A stretch of DNA of 64,000 nt from Enterocola sp045654205 (GCA_045654205.1 JAZOMZ010000025.1:32019-96018), one strand, 5' to 3'; shown: positions 1-9,018, counted from the stretch's first letter. A program made the numbers and translations. Notes: generated by a model not told the origin, from the sequence alone.

Positions 1-225
1 ACGATTTTCTGTTTGATATTCAACGTGAGAAGTATTGATTGTGATACCACGTTCTTTTTCTTCTGGAGCGTTGTCGATTTGATCGAATGATTTTAATTCA
101 GAAAGACCTTTTTTTGCTAATACTGTTGTGATAGCAGCAGTTAAGGTAGTTTTACCGTGGTCAACGTGACCAATTGTACCAATGTTTACGTGTGGTTTAG
201 AACGGTCAAATTTTTCTTTTGCCAT
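1..225 (-). CDS. tuf: Elongation factor Tu, N-terminal part (cut by window edge)
   Basis: EF-Tu carries aminoacyl-tRNA to the ribosome in a GTP-dependent way. The first 75 residues are present and begin MAKEKFDRSKPHVNIGTIGH, followed by the P-loop GHVDHGKTT and the start of switch I (EEKERGITI), all typical of EF-Tu. The gene runs off the left edge. It lies directly downstream of four tRNA genes on the same strand, the usual tRNA-tuf transcription unit of Bacteroidota, and is probably read from the promoter near position 722-751. Confidence 0.97.
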   Translation of the reverse strand, partial: MAKEKFDRSKPHVNIGTIGHVDHGKTTLTAAITTVLAKKGLSELKSFDQIDNAPEEKERGITINTSHVEYQTENR

Positions 226-279
226 AATAATAAATTTTAATTGGATTATCTAATTTAATGTAATTTTAAAACAAGTAAG

Positions 280-352
<73 letters not shown>

Positions 353-361
353 AAAAAAAAG

Positions 362-434
362 AGCGGGAAACGGGGCTCAAACCCGCGACCCTCAGCTTGG
401 AAGGCTAATGCTCTATCAACTGAGCTATTCCCGC
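362..434 (-). tRNA. tRNA-Gly (anticodon TCC)
   Basis: A 73-nt cloverleaf on the minus strand. The acceptor GCGGGAA pairs with TTCCCGC, the anticodon stem TTAGC/GCTGA closes the loop CTTCCAA (anticodon TCC, codon GGA), and the T-arm has GGTTTGAGCC. No encoded CCA. It lies 9 nt upstream of tRNA-Thr(GGT). Confidence 0.96.
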
Positions 435-471
435 AATTTAGATAGCATTGCCATCTGTAAGTCAAAATTTG

Positions 472-554
472 TGGGCAGTGATGGATTCGAACCACCGAAG
501 TCGAAAGACAGCTGAGTTACAGTCAGCCCCATTTGGCCACTCTGGTAACTGCCC
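472..554 (-). tRNA. tRNA-Tyr (anticodon GTA)
   Basis: An 83-nt class II tRNA with a long variable arm on the minus strand. The acceptor GGGCAGT pairs with ACTGCCC, and the anticodon loop CTGTAAC holds GTA. The variable stem and the T-loop GGTTCGAATCC are visible. It is part of the Thr-Tyr-Gly-Thr-tuf unit. Confidence 0.97.
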
Positions 555-585
555 ATCATGTTTTGATTTCAATAAGAAAATATTG

Positions 586-659
586 AGCCTCTTGTCGGAT
601 TCGAACCAACGACCCCGAGATTACAAATCACGTGCTCTGGCCAACTGAGCTAAAGAGGC
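586..659 (-). tRNA. tRNA-Thr (anticodon TGT)
   Basis: A 74-nt cloverleaf on the minus strand. The acceptor GCCTCTT pairs with AAGAGGC, the anticodon loop TTTGTAA holds TGT (codon ACA), and the T-loop is GGTTCGAATCC. The anticodon stem has one T-T mismatch. It is the first gene of the tRNA-tuf unit. Confidence 0.95.
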
Positions 660-684
660 AGGGTTGTTAGTAAACCTTAGTTTA

Positions 685-721
685 CATCCGAATTGAAGTG
701 GTGTGTTCTTCAATTCGGATG
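685..721 (-). promoter_or_regulatory. Perfect 14-bp inverted repeat at the start of the tRNA-tuf transcript
   Basis: The arms CATCCGAATTGAAG (685-698) and CTTCAATTCGGATG (708-721) are perfectly complementary around a 9-nt spacer. The repeat begins right after the -7 element at 722-729, so it spans the expected transcription start. It could be an operator or a 5' leader hairpin removed during tRNA processing. It is too far from tuf to act on its translation. Confidence 0.7.
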
Positions 722-751
722 CAAATGTAGGTACTTTTTTTGGATTGACAA
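722..751 (-). promoter_or_regulatory. Bacteroidota-type promoter for the tRNA-tuf unit
   Basis: Read on the minus strand, TTG (749-751) is followed after 19 bp by TACATTTG (722-729). This matches the TTTG-N19/20-TAnnTTTG consensus of the Bacteroidota primary sigma factor. The first tRNA begins about 63 nt downstream. Confidence 0.75.
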
Positions 752-780
752 AATTTTTAAATAAAAAAGTTGAGTTTTTT

Positions 781-1074
781 TTATTGTTTTTTCTCTTTTG
801 CTTTGATTAACTGCTTTTGAAGGGCTTCTGCACACTCGTCTGTTGATTGTTCAAAGGTGTCAGAAATCTTAGATGCGAATAAATCTAGGTGTGGTGCGAT
901 TAGTTTAACATCCACTTCTTTGTTATCTGATGTTTCTGGTTTTACTACTTTTAATGTTACTTCTACTAGTTCAATACCTTCATAAAAGCGTTCTAATTTG
1001 TTCATTTTTTTTGTTATGAACTCTTTTAGTTTAGCGGTAGCATCAAATTTGATTGCTTGAATCTTTACTTCCAT
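781..1074 (-). CDS. hpf: Ribosome hibernation promoting factor (HPF/RaiA family)
   Basis: A 97-residue protein of the short HPF/YfiA family, which binds the 30S decoding region during stationary phase and keeps ribosomes inactive. It begins MEVKIQAIKFDATAKLKEFI, with the beta-alpha-beta-beta-beta-alpha pattern and a lysine-rich C-terminal helix (KQLIKAKEKKQ) expected for rRNA contact. It lacks the long-form dimerisation domain. It follows the Xer-type recombinase gene by 25 bp on the same strand, so the two and rpsU may be co-transcribed. Confidence 0.92.
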   Translation of the reverse strand: MEVKIQAIKFDATAKLKEFITKKMNKLERFYEGIELVEVTLKVVKPETSDNKEVDVKLIAPHLDLFASKISDTFEQSTDECAEALQKQLIKAKEKKQ

Positions 1075-1099
1075 AATCTTTCACTTTAAAGGTTAATAA

Positions 1100-1972
1100 T
1101 TATTTTCTAGGATGAGCTTGCTTATAAGTTTTCTTGAGCTGCTCATATGACGTATGTGTATATATCTGTGTTGCGGCTAGGTTTGCGTGTCCTAGTAGCT
1201 CTTTTACTGCGCTTATTTCTGCTCCGTTGTTTAATAAACTGCTGGCAAAACTGTGTCTTATAACGTGTGGACTTTTCTTTTTTAGTGATGAAACTTCGCT
1301 CATACTGTTTTTTATAGTCCTATATATAAGGTTTGGATACGCTTGCTCTCCATTATCGGTTACTATTAAGTAAGGTGAGTCGAATATCTGATTTTTTATA
1401 TCGATGTATTCTTCTACTTTTTCTTTTAGACCTCTACTAATAGGGATAACTCTTTCTTTATTTCCCTTTCCGAGTATACGCAAAGTTAATGAAAAAAAAT
1501 TAAAATCGCTATCTTTTATACCAATTAATTCAGCCCTTCTTATACCAGTTTGATATAAAATTTCTAAAATTATGTTATTTCTCTTGTCTGCGAAGTAATT
1601 TTCTGTGTTTTTCTCTGTTTCTAATGCAGTTTCTAGTTCGCTTTCTTTGAAAAATACTGGTATTTTTTTTGGTGTTTTAAGTGATTGTAGTTTTAAGCAA
1701 GGATTTGATTTAATATAGTTGTTTTTTAAACCAAATTTAAATAATGACTTAAGAGCAGAGATTTTTCTGTTTACAGAACTACTTTTGATATTGTCTTGTT
1801 TGAGCTGGATAATCCAATTCCTAATGTGTTTGAGTTCGGTTTGCTCAATTGTAAGTGAATAGGTTTCTGATAGGAAGTCTTGGAATTGGTTGATGTCATT
1901 TTGGTACGAAAAAACAGTACAAGAAGAATATTTCTTCTCGTACTGTATATGTTGTAGAAACGAATTTACCAT
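1100..1972 (-). CDS. Tyrosine recombinase, XerC/XerD type
   Basis: A 290-residue site-specific recombinase. Residues 1-90 form a SAM-like core-binding domain and residues 105-285 the catalytic domain. The catalytic set is complete: Arg145 (TGIRRAEL), Lys169 (GKGNKER), His236 and Arg239 (HVIRH), His262 (GHANL) and nucleophile Tyr271 (QIYTH). Its size and its position between rpsU and hpf point to a housekeeping Xer recombinase that resolves chromosome dimers. No att repeats or phage genes are nearby. I cannot tell XerC from XerD without a phylogeny. Confidence 0.9.
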   Translation of the reverse strand: MVNSFLQHIQYEKKYSSCTVFSYQNDINQFQDFLSETYSLTIEQTELKHIRNWIIQLKQDNIKSSSVNRKISALKSLFKFGLKNNYIKSNPCLKLQSLKTPKKIPVFFKESELETALETEKNTENYFADKRNNIILEILYQTGIRRAELIGIKDSDFNFFSLTLRILGKGNKERVIPISRGLKEKVEEYIDIKNQIFDSPYLIVTDNGEQAYPNLIYRTIKNSMSEVSSLKKKSPHVIRHSFASSLLNNGAEISAVKELLGHANLAATQIYTHTSYEQLKKTYKQAHPRK

Positions 1973-2024
1973 ATTGCCTTAACTTATTAAGACAAATATA
2001 GTAAAAAACTATTAAACGAAAAAA

Positions 2025-2216
2025 TTAATCTTCGTTTTGTTGTAGTTGTTGAACGTAAACAGCGTGCATTTTACGTTCGCGTTTCACTTCTGAAGGCTTG
2101 TTGAATGCTTGACGTCTTCTTAATTCTTTAACTACGCCAGTTTTTTCAAATTTCTTTTTGAATTTTTTCAAGGCTTTTTCAATGTTTTCGCCTTCTTTTA
2201 CAGGAACTACTATCAT
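2025..2216 (-). CDS. rpsU: 30S ribosomal protein S21
   Basis: A 63-residue basic protein beginning MIVVPVKEGENIEKALKKFK, with the RRRQAFNKPS motif of bS21. Bacteroidota S21 helps hold the 3' end of 16S rRNA, which fits the lack of Shine-Dalgarno sequences in this window. It has its own promoter at 2274-2303 and is followed by the Xer-type recombinase after 52 bp. Confidence 0.96.
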   Translation of the reverse strand: MIVVPVKEGENIEKALKKFKKKFEKTGVVKELRRRQAFNKPSEVKRERKMHAVYVQQLQQNED

Positions 2217-2273
2217 ACCTTAATTTAGAATATATAATTGGTTAAACTTTTTTATGCTATTTTTTTGAGTGTG

Positions 2274-2303
2274 CAAAGTTACGCAATCAAATCTTATTAA
2301 CAA
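2274..2303 (-). promoter_or_regulatory. Promoter for rpsU
   Basis: On the minus strand TTG (2301-2303) is followed after 19 bp by TAACTTTG (2274-2281), the Bacteroidota consensus. The start codon of rpsU lies 57 nt downstream. It is back to back with the pepP promoter. Confidence 0.75.
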
Positions 2304-2322
2304 ATTTTTTCTGATATTTTTT

Positions 2323-2352
2323 TTGTTAAAAGATGGATAAATCATAACTTTG
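2323..2352 (+). promoter_or_regulatory. Promoter for the aminopeptidase P operon
   Basis: TTG (2323-2325) is followed after 19 bp by TAACTTTG (2345-2352). The start codon is only 10 nt downstream of the -7 element, so the leader must be very short or nearly absent. Confidence 0.75.
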
Positions 2353-2362
2353 TGCTTCAGAT

Positions 2363-4093
2363 ATGTCTAAAAATAAGGAAATTTTATTGCATTTAGAGCA
2401 ATTAAGGGAATTTTTGAGGTCAGAAGGTTATACTGCGTGTATAATTCCACAGAATGACCCTCACATGAGTGAGTATGTGGCTGATTATTATAAAATTAGG
2501 GAGTTTTTCTCTGGTTTTAACGGCTCTGCAGGTACTTTGGTGGTGGGGATAGACTTTGCTATATTGTGGACAGATGGTAGGTATTTCCTTCAGGCAGAGA
2601 GTCAATTGGAAAGCTCTAGCATAGAATTATATCGCTCTGGAGTGGAAAATGTTCCAACAATGGTAGAATTTTTAGAGAAAAAAGTGGGGATGGATGGTGT
2701 GGTTGTGGCAAATGCCAATGTTATTTCTGCTAATGATTGGGGTGAAATGAGTGAGAAATTTAATCTTTCTCATGATGATGAATGGGAAAAGATATGGGGC
2801 AATAGACCAATATTAAAGAAATCTCATATTTGGAAGCTTGATTGGACAGAGAAAGAATATCCTTCCCTTGAGAAAATTGATAAGATAAGAAATTTAATGT
2901 CTGCGGAGAGTGTAGATTATTTTTTGGTTTCTACATTGGATGAATTTTCTTGGCTATTTAATTTGAGAGCAGAAGATATAGATTTTACACCTGTTGTAAG
3001 AGGTTTTGCTATTATAGGTATCACAAAAGTGATGATTTTTGTTGATTCTGAGACTACTTTTGATATCGAAGGTGTGGAAATTTATCCTTATAATGATGTT
3101 TTTAGGGTATTGTCTTCGCTTAATGGCAAAATTTGGTTAGATAAAGAAAGAGTAAATGCTCTATTATATAATGTGTGTTGTGAGCATTTTGATGTATTTG
3201 CACAGGAGTCTCCTATTATTTTAATGAAAACAGTGAAAACTACTGCAGAGCTTGAGGGATTTAGACGTGCAAATATTAATGATGGAATAGTATGGGTGCG
3301 TTTGATGATGTATTTGGAGGAAGCTTTAAGAGGAGATAGAATTACAGAACTTTCAGTAGGGGAGAAGATAAAACAATTAAAGTCTAGTTTTGATGATTTT
3401 ATTAGTGAGAGTTTTGAGTCAGTAGTTGCTTATGGTTCTAATGCTGCGATAGTGCATTATGCTGCGAGTGAGGAGACGGATAGGGAAGTATTAGCCGAAG
3501 GCTTTTTATTAATAGATAGTGGTACACATTATATATACGGTACAACAGATATAACTCGTACATTGGTTTGTGGTGAGTTGACAAGTGAAGAGAAAGTAAG
3601 GTTTACACAGGTGCTTAAGGGGATGATTGCTGTGGCGGTGGCGGAGTTTGATAAGGAAACTACTGGTGCTCAGATAGATGAACTGGCCAGACAATTTCTT
3701 AAAAAGGATGATTGTGATTACAGACATGGTACGGGGCATGGAATTGGTTCTGTGATGTGTGTGCATGAGGATGGAGTGAAGTTCTCTCCAAAATTCCTTA
3801 AACCTATTGTTGCTGGTGCAGTCTGTTCTGATGAACCTGGTTTTTATAAAGATGGCGAGTATGGAATTAGGATAGAGAATATGTTGTATTGTAAGCAGTT
3901 CTCTGATAATAAATTGGGATTTGAAACATTGACATTGGTTCCTATTGATTTAGATGCAATAGAGCAGGATCTGCTTACTGAAGAAGAAATAAAATGGATA
4001 AATAATTATCATAGAAATATAAAGCAAACTCTCAAAAGTTATCTTTCTGATAATGAGTATTTATGGTTGGAGAATAAGTATTATGAAATTTAG
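2363..4093 (+). CDS. pepP: Xaa-Pro aminopeptidase (aminopeptidase P, M24B family)
   Basis: A 576-residue metallopeptidase that removes an N-terminal residue in front of proline. Two creatinase-like N-terminal domains (about residues 1-305) precede a pita-bread catalytic domain. Metal ligands are visible in LIDSGTHYIYGTTDITRT (Asp), in GTGHGIGSVMCVHE (His), and in DEPGFYKDGEYGIRIEN (Glu). The length matches the long, eukaryote-like aminopeptidase P form common in Bacteroidota. No signal peptide is seen, so it should be cytoplasmic. Its last 11 bp overlap the next gene, suggesting translational coupling. Confidence 0.93.
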   Translation: MSKNKEILLHLEQLREFLRSEGYTACIIPQNDPHMSEYVADYYKIREFFSGFNGSAGTLVVGIDFAILWTDGRYFLQAESQLESSSIELYRSGVENVPTMVEFLEKKVGMDGVVVANANVISANDWGEMSEKFNLSHDDEWEKIWGNRPILKKSHIWKLDWTEKEYPSLEKIDKIRNLMSAESVDYFLVSTLDEFSWLFNLRAEDIDFTPVVRGFAIIGITKVMIFVDSETTFDIEGVEIYPYNDVFRVLSSLNGKIWLDKERVNALLYNVCCEHFDVFAQESPIILMKTVKTTAELEGFRRANINDGIVWVRLMMYLEEALRGDRITELSVGEKIKQLKSSFDDFISESFESVVAYGSNAAIVHYAASEETDREVLAEGFLLIDSGTHYIYGTTDITRTLVCGELTSEEKVRFTQVLKGMIAVAVAEFDKETTGAQIDELARQFLKKDDCDYRHGTGHGIGSVMCVHEDGVKFSPKFLKPIVAGAVCSDEPGFYKDGEYGIRIENMLYCKQFSDNKLGFETLTLVPIDLDAIEQDLLTEEEIKWINNYHRNIKQTLKSYLSDNEYLWLENKYYEI

Positions 4094-5543
4094 AAATTTA
4101 ATATTATTATTGGCTTTAGTTTTAGGAGCGTTTAATTTAAATGCTTCTAGTTTAGATGTTCACAGTAAAATAAAGAATGTGAATGTTGCTACATCTGAGT
4201 CTTCAAGTAAATATAAAATTAGTGTAAAGGCGAAACAATTGAAGTCTGACTCAATCTTTTTGGGCTATTATTATTGTGGAAAACTTTATGTGCAAGATAC
4301 ATTAAGTTTAAATAAAAAAGGTTGCGGTATATTTACTGATACAGAGAAACTCAAAGAGGGTACCTATGTGATGTATTTTAATGGTAGTAAGTACTTTGAT
4401 ATGCTAATAGGTGCAGATCAAGAGTTTACTGTGGAGATTGGTGATACTTTGTCTCTGCCAGAGTCTGTTAAGATTTCTGGGTCTACAGTGAGTGAAGACT
4501 TTCATAATTATTCGCTAAGTTTAAAATCTGCTCAGACCAAGTATAATAAATTGTCTGAGGAAATGAAAGAAACAAAAGATTCTGTTAGAAAAGAAAGTAT
4601 TAAGCAAGAGGCTATAGAGCTTTCAAAAAATGTAAATGATTTTAGAGATGCTTTGATTAGTGCTCATGCTGGTGATATGTTGGGATTGTTTTTAAATGGT
4701 TTAAGAATTCCTGAATTTGTGCCAGATGAGTCAATGCCAGATTCTATAAAGCCTATGGCTAGATATTTATTTGAAAAGGAACATTATCTAGATAATTTGG
4801 ATATAACAGATGCTAGAATCATTAGAACTCCATATATTATAAGTAGTTTGGATGGTTATCTAAATACAAAATTGTTTCAAGTAAGTGATTCTATAATACC
4901 TCCAGTAATAAAATTAGTAGAAAGAAGTAGGGCAAATGATGAGTGCTTCAAAGTGGTGTTGAACCATTGTATGAATTATGCTATTAATAGCAAAACCATG
5001 GGTATGGAAAACTTAATGGTGGAACTGGGCCGTAGATATTATTTAAATGGCCTTACAGACTGGGCTGATTCTACATGGCTTAAAAATTTGGAAGAAGAAA
5101 TATATAAAAATGAACGTTCTTTAGTGGGAATGACTGCTGAAAATATTCCACTTGCAGACATTGATAATAATTATAAGAGACTATATGATATAGGTGGAAC
5201 AAAAGTAACTATTCTATATTTTTATGAACCTTCTTGTGGGCATTGTAGAAAAACAATGCCAAAAGTGGGTGAGTTTGCAAAAAAATATGCAAATGATCCA
5301 AGAATAAAAGTAGTGGCAGTGTATATGCTTGAGGATAAAGAAGAGTGGACTAAGTTTATAGAAGAGGCAGATCTTTCTGCTCTTGTAAATGTGTGGGATC
5401 CTAATAGACTGTCTTATTATTGGTACTACTTTAATACATCAACTACACCTACTGTGTATGTAATGAATGAGGAACATAAGATATTTGCGAAGAAAATAGA
5501 TGTAGATACACTATATCTGATTGCTGAAAACGAATTAAAATAA
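4083..5543 (+). CDS. TlpA-like thioredoxin-domain protein (DUF4369/DUF5106 type)
   Basis: An exported thiol-disulfide protein of 486 residues. I place the start at ATG 4083 because it gives a clear signal peptide (MKFRNLILLLALVLGAFNLNAS); an in-frame start 30 bp upstream would spoil it. Residues 25-120 resemble the DUF4369 beta-domain, the middle is helical (DUF5106-like), and residues from about 345 form a thioredoxin fold with the CxxC motif PSCGHCRKTMP. It probably acts in the periplasm as a reductant or oxidase for cysteine proteins. Substrates are unknown. Confidence 0.85.
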   Translation: MKFRNLILLLALVLGAFNLNASSLDVHSKIKNVNVATSESSSKYKISVKAKQLKSDSIFLGYYYCGKLYVQDTLSLNKKGCGIFTDTEKLKEGTYVMYFNGSKYFDMLIGADQEFTVEIGDTLSLPESVKISGSTVSEDFHNYSLSLKSAQTKYNKLSEEMKETKDSVRKESIKQEAIELSKNVNDFRDALISAHAGDMLGLFLNGLRIPEFVPDESMPDSIKPMARYLFEKEHYLDNLDITDARIIRTPYIISSLDGYLNTKLFQVSDSIIPPVIKLVERSRANDECFKVVLNHCMNYAINSKTMGMENLMVELGRRYYLNGLTDWADSTWLKNLEEEIYKNERSLVGMTAENIPLADIDNNYKRLYDIGGTKVTILYFYEPSCGHCRKTMPKVGEFAKKYANDPRIKVVAVYMLEDKEEWTKFIEEADLSALVNVWDPNRLSYYWYYFNTSTTPTVYVMNEEHKIFAKKIDVDTLYLIAENELK

Positions 5544-5548
5544 ATTAT

Positions 5549-6061
5549 ATGGCTTTAATAAAAGAAGTAAGAGGTTTTACTCCTCAAATAGGCGAAGACT
5601 GTTATTTGGCAGAAAACGCCACAGTAGTTGGTGATGTAATAATGGGTAATGGCTGTAGCATTTGGTTTAATGCTGTATTACGTGGTGATGTAAATTCTAT
5701 AAGAATTGGAAACCATGTTAATATCCAAGATGGTGCTGTGCTACATACATTATATCAAAAATCAACTATTGAGATTGGTGATTATGTGTCTGTTGGTCAC
5801 AATGTTACGATTCATGGTGCAACAGTTAAAGATTATGCACTTATTGGCATGGGCGCCACTGTGTTGGATGGTGCTGTTATTGGTGAAGGCGCAATTATTG
5901 CTGCTAATGCACTAGTTCTTTCAAATACTATTGTTGAGCCTAATACTATTTGGGCGGGTGTCCCTGCAAAAATGGTAAAGAAAGTTGACCCTCAACAATC
6001 GCAAGAAATAAATCAAAGAATAGCACACAACTACGCAATGTATGCAAGTTGGTATAAATAA
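5549..6061 (+). CDS. Gamma-carbonic anhydrase-like hexapeptide-repeat protein
   Basis: A 170-residue left-handed beta-helix protein of the YrdA/PaaY/CaiE family. Hexapeptide repeats run from about residue 15 to 145 (IGEDCYLAENATVVGDVIMG and onwards). The three candidate metal-binding histidines are in VLHT, GHNV and IHGA. Family members are carbonic anhydrases or unassigned, so activity is not certain. It follows the thioredoxin protein by 5 bp and is the last gene of the operon before a strong terminator. Confidence 0.88.
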   Translation: MALIKEVRGFTPQIGEDCYLAENATVVGDVIMGNGCSIWFNAVLRGDVNSIRIGNHVNIQDGAVLHTLYQKSTIEIGDYVSVGHNVTIHGATVKDYALIGMGATVLDGAVIGEGAIIAANALVLSNTIVEPNTIWAGVPAKMVKKVDPQQSQEINQRIAHNYAMYASWYK

Positions 6062-6090
6062 AAAAAGGAGTTTTAAAACTCCTTTTTTTA
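6060..6090. terminator. Bidirectional rho-independent terminator
   Basis: A near-perfect palindrome, AAAGGAGTTTTAAAACTCCTTT flanked by A and T tracts, lies between convergent genes. It can stop both the plus-strand pepP operon and the minus-strand porZ operon. Confidence 0.88.
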
Positions 6091-6104
6091 TTTATAACCC
6101 CTAA

Positions 6105-8432
6105 TTATCTTACTACTAGAATTTTTGTTGCCACTGAGTTAGGGTCGTCTGAGTCTTCGTTTGAGACTAATACAACATAAACTCCGCCTGTGACGTCTTC
6201 TCCATTGCTATTTTTGCAATTCCATGAAAGAGAACCTCCAACTGTTCTGCCTTTGAATACCAAATTGCCTGAGATATCAGTTATCCAAACTAGAGAGTTG
6301 TCTTCTAGTCCTCCAATTATAACATCGCCAGAGAACTCAGGTCTTACTGGATTTGGATATGCATATATAGTTTCCTTTGTGGCTTCTTTAACTGGTTCTG
6401 TCGAGTCTGTGTGATAAGAAAATACTCCTTCTGGTGTTGCTATAAATAGTTCGCCAGTATTTGGATTTAATTCCAAATCTGAAATGGTATTAGATGATAA
6501 AGGACTATTTTCTTTTGTAAAATGTGCTAATGTTTCTGTCCCATCTTCTGATACTAGATAAAGGCCAGAATTGGCTGTACCTAGCCATTTTCTATTTCCA
6601 TAATCAATCTCAATAGCAAAAATAGTTTCTCCGTCTAATAGGTAATCTGCTAGACCCGAATCGTCATTTCTATTAATTTTGACTCTTGTACATCTATAGT
6701 CGTTAGATGTGAATATTTTTGTAGGTTCTTGTAGTAGTATAGGCCCCATGTCTGTACCTACCCATAGAGTTCCGTTTTTATCTTCTTGAGCATCTGATAA
6801 ATATGTTGGAGATATTGCTTTTCCATCTTTGTCTCTCCACTGAGAAGCAGAATAAATTGCTATTTTGTCATCAGAAGGGTCTGTTGGGGTTTTATTATCG
6901 TGCCAAAAGTAAATTTCTGCGCTACTTCTGGTGCTTAATAATGCTCTATATTTAGATGTGAATATAAATTTATGTGCCCATTCTGTTCTGTATGTATCTT
7001 TATGTTCAATGTTTTTCCATCCTATAGAAGGTGATAAAATGGTAATAGGATTTTTTACAGAGGACATTGCTACGTAAATATTTCCATAACTGTCTATATT
7101 TAGTCCGTCGCATCTATTATAGTGAAAGTTCCCTTCGTTAGCAGTTTTTATTTGATTGTTTGTGGTTGCGTGGTTGTGTATAGCAATGATTTTATCATTT
7201 TTTACTTCAAAAACGCCTTCTCCAAAAGTAGAAAAATAATAATGATTTTTATCTTTCGGATCAGTTATTACTGATGTTACGTCATAGGCATAATCTATAA
7301 AATCATATATACCTAGTTTAGTGGGACTTATTGCTGTCCATTTGTTATCTTGGTAGTATGAAATATATGGAGTTTTGTAGCCTCTGTCGGTTTTGCTGCC
7401 TCTACCATTCATTATGTACATTCTCTCGCCAGAATATTTTAATGTTTGAGCGTCTGATAGTGCTGGACCCGATACATTATATGTGTTGACATTATATTGT
7501 AGGTCTATTTCTTTTGTTCCGTAACCTTCTGAAGCTATCCAATATGTGTTATTGTATTTGTCGTAATCAGCGTTATGTGCATAAATTTTTGTTACAAATT
7601 CTTCTGTAAGGTCTTGATTATATGAAATTAATCCGTTGCCAGCTGTACTTAAGAGTAATTTATTGTCTGTGCAATAGATATTTGCGTATTTTTCTGAAAT
7701 ATAGAACTTTTTCCAACTATTATTGTACATATAGACTACACTATCAGATTTGATAGTGAATAATGAATTGGCAAATTTATATAGTGTTTTGCATCTATCT
7801 GATGTGTTTAATGGAATTTTGTTCTCTTGCCAGTTGTTGTAGTCTAGAAGGTTTGTATTCTCTTTTTTTGCTTTGTAAATGTAATCTGTTGATAATGCAT
7901 AAATAAATTCATCATCTATTGTTATGCCATAAATAGGGATTTTTGTGGCGTCAGGTCCAATAATATATGTGTTTGCTATTTCCTTTTTCTCTAGATTTAC
8001 AACAACAATACCAAAACCTGTGGATAGGTATGCATATTCCTTGTCCATGGTAATTTGATGAACAGTTTTATTTACTGACATCTGTTTTTGGTATAAATCT
8101 GGGATATTGTAAATAACTCCGTCAGATTCAATAATATCAATATTAGAGTTGCTATAAACTATTATTAAACACCCCTTTTCTTCGTTATATTGTATGTCTG
8201 TAATCTCATTTTCACTAAGTCCATCTAATTTTGTATAAGTTTCTACAAGTGCATCTTTTTTTGATATAGAATATAAGTGATTGTTAGCTATAGCAAATAT
8301 TTTATGCTTTGTTATACAAACTTTGTCAGTGCTATTATAAGAAAAATGTGTTTCCCATTTTTCTTGAGATTCAAATGACATCGCAAGTTGAGATGCTATG
8401 AATAATAATATTATTAAGCCTAATTTTTTCAT
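6105..8432 (-). CDS. porZ: Type IX secretion system protein PorZ
   Basis: A 775-residue exported protein with signal peptide MKKLGLIILLFIASQLAMSF. The N-terminal half and middle are beta-propeller repeats (for example ITDIQYNEEKGCLIIVYSN), and the last 85 residues are a type A T9SS C-terminal domain beginning near YAYPNPVRP. PorZ is known in Porphyromonas as part of the cell-surface attachment complex with PorU, PorV and PorQ. The overall architecture and length agree closely with that protein. Its start overlaps rdgB by 4 bp (ATGA), so it is the last gene of the tpiA operon. Confidence 0.85.
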   Translation of the reverse strand: MKKLGLIILLFIASQLAMSFESQEKWETHFSYNSTDKVCITKHKIFAIANNHLYSISKKDALVETYTKLDGLSENEITDIQYNEEKGCLIIVYSNSNIDIIESDGVIYNIPDLYQKQMSVNKTVHQITMDKEYAYLSTGFGIVVVNLEKKEIANTYIIGPDATKIPIYGITIDDEFIYALSTDYIYKAKKENTNLLDYNNWQENKIPLNTSDRCKTLYKFANSLFTIKSDSVVYMYNNSWKKFYISEKYANIYCTDNKLLLSTAGNGLISYNQDLTEEFVTKIYAHNADYDKYNNTYWIASEGYGTKEIDLQYNVNTYNVSGPALSDAQTLKYSGERMYIMNGRGSKTDRGYKTPYISYYQDNKWTAISPTKLGIYDFIDYAYDVTSVITDPKDKNHYYFSTFGEGVFEVKNDKIIAIHNHATTNNQIKTANEGNFHYNRCDGLNIDSYGNIYVAMSSVKNPITILSPSIGWKNIEHKDTYRTEWAHKFIFTSKYRALLSTRSSAEIYFWHDNKTPTDPSDDKIAIYSASQWRDKDGKAISPTYLSDAQEDKNGTLWVGTDMGPILLQEPTKIFTSNDYRCTRVKINRNDDSGLADYLLDGETIFAIEIDYGNRKWLGTANSGLYLVSEDGTETLAHFTKENSPLSSNTISDLELNPNTGELFIATPEGVFSYHTDSTEPVKEATKETIYAYPNPVRPEFSGDVIIGGLEDNSLVWITDISGNLVFKGRTVGGSLSWNCKNSNGEDVTGGVYVVLVSNEDSDDPNSVATKILVVR

Positions 8433-9010
8433 TTATTGTTTATATATAATAGAAATTTCTCCATAGCTCTGGCTCGGTGGCTAATGGTGTTTTTTATTTC
8501 TGATGAAAGCTCTGCAAAAGTCTTGTCATAACCTTCCGGAACAAAGATAGGGTCGTAGCCAAATCCGTTTGTTCCTGCCATATTTTCTATTATTATGCCA
8601 CGAATTTCCCCTTCGAAAATATGTTCTTTTGCGTTTTCATCTATATATGCTATAATTGTTCTGAAACGGGCATTTCTGTTGGTCTTACCTTTCATGTTTT
8701 CGAGCAATAGTAGCATATTTTTCATGCTGTCTTTTTCTTCTCCTGCATAACGAGCAGAATATACACCCGGAGCTCCATCTAATGCTTCTACTTCTAGACC
8801 TGTGTCATCTGCAAAACATGGGATGCCACATTTATTATATACATACCATGCTTTTTGTAGAGCATTATCTACCAAGTTGTCTGCAGTTTCGGGAATATCT
8901 TCTGTAATATTCACATCTTTAAGACAAGAAAGTGCAAAACCTTCTTTGAATAGGCCTTGCACTTCTTGTAATTTATGTGAATTTCCCGTTGCGAAAACGA
9001 GTCTCTTCAT
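8429..9010 (-). CDS. rdgB: dITP/XTP pyrophosphatase (RdgB/HAM1 family)
   Basis: A 193-residue enzyme that hydrolyses non-canonical purine NTPs (ITP, dITP, XTP) to monophosphates and so keeps them out of DNA. Family motifs are FATGNSHKLQEVQ at the N-terminus, DDTGLEVEALDGAPGVYSAR in the middle, GFGYDPIF, and SHRARA at the C-terminus. It is full length. It overlaps porZ by 4 bp and follows tpiA by 8 bp. Confidence 0.95.
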   Translation of the reverse strand: MKRLVFATGNSHKLQEVQGLFKEGFALSCLKDVNITEDIPETADNLVDNALQKAWYVYNKCGIPCFADDTGLEVEALDGAPGVYSARYAGEEKDSMKNMLLLLENMKGKTNRNARFRTIIAYIDENAKEHIFEGEIRGIIIENMAGTNGFGYDPIFVPEGYDKTFAELSSEIKNTISHRARAMEKFLLYINNK

Positions 9011-9018
9011 GTTTTTAA

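Noticed and set aside
448..648. 66-codon ORF over tRNA-Tyr and tRNA-Thr
   Set aside because: It lies across two clear tRNA genes on the opposite strand.
1100..1972. Xer-type recombinase as phage or transposon integrase
   Set aside because: It lies between rpsU and hpf, has no flanking repeats or mobile genes, and has the size of housekeeping Xer proteins.
4053..4082. Upstream start for the thioredoxin-domain protein
   Set aside because: The extra ten residues precede and would hide a good signal peptide, and they lie inside pepP.
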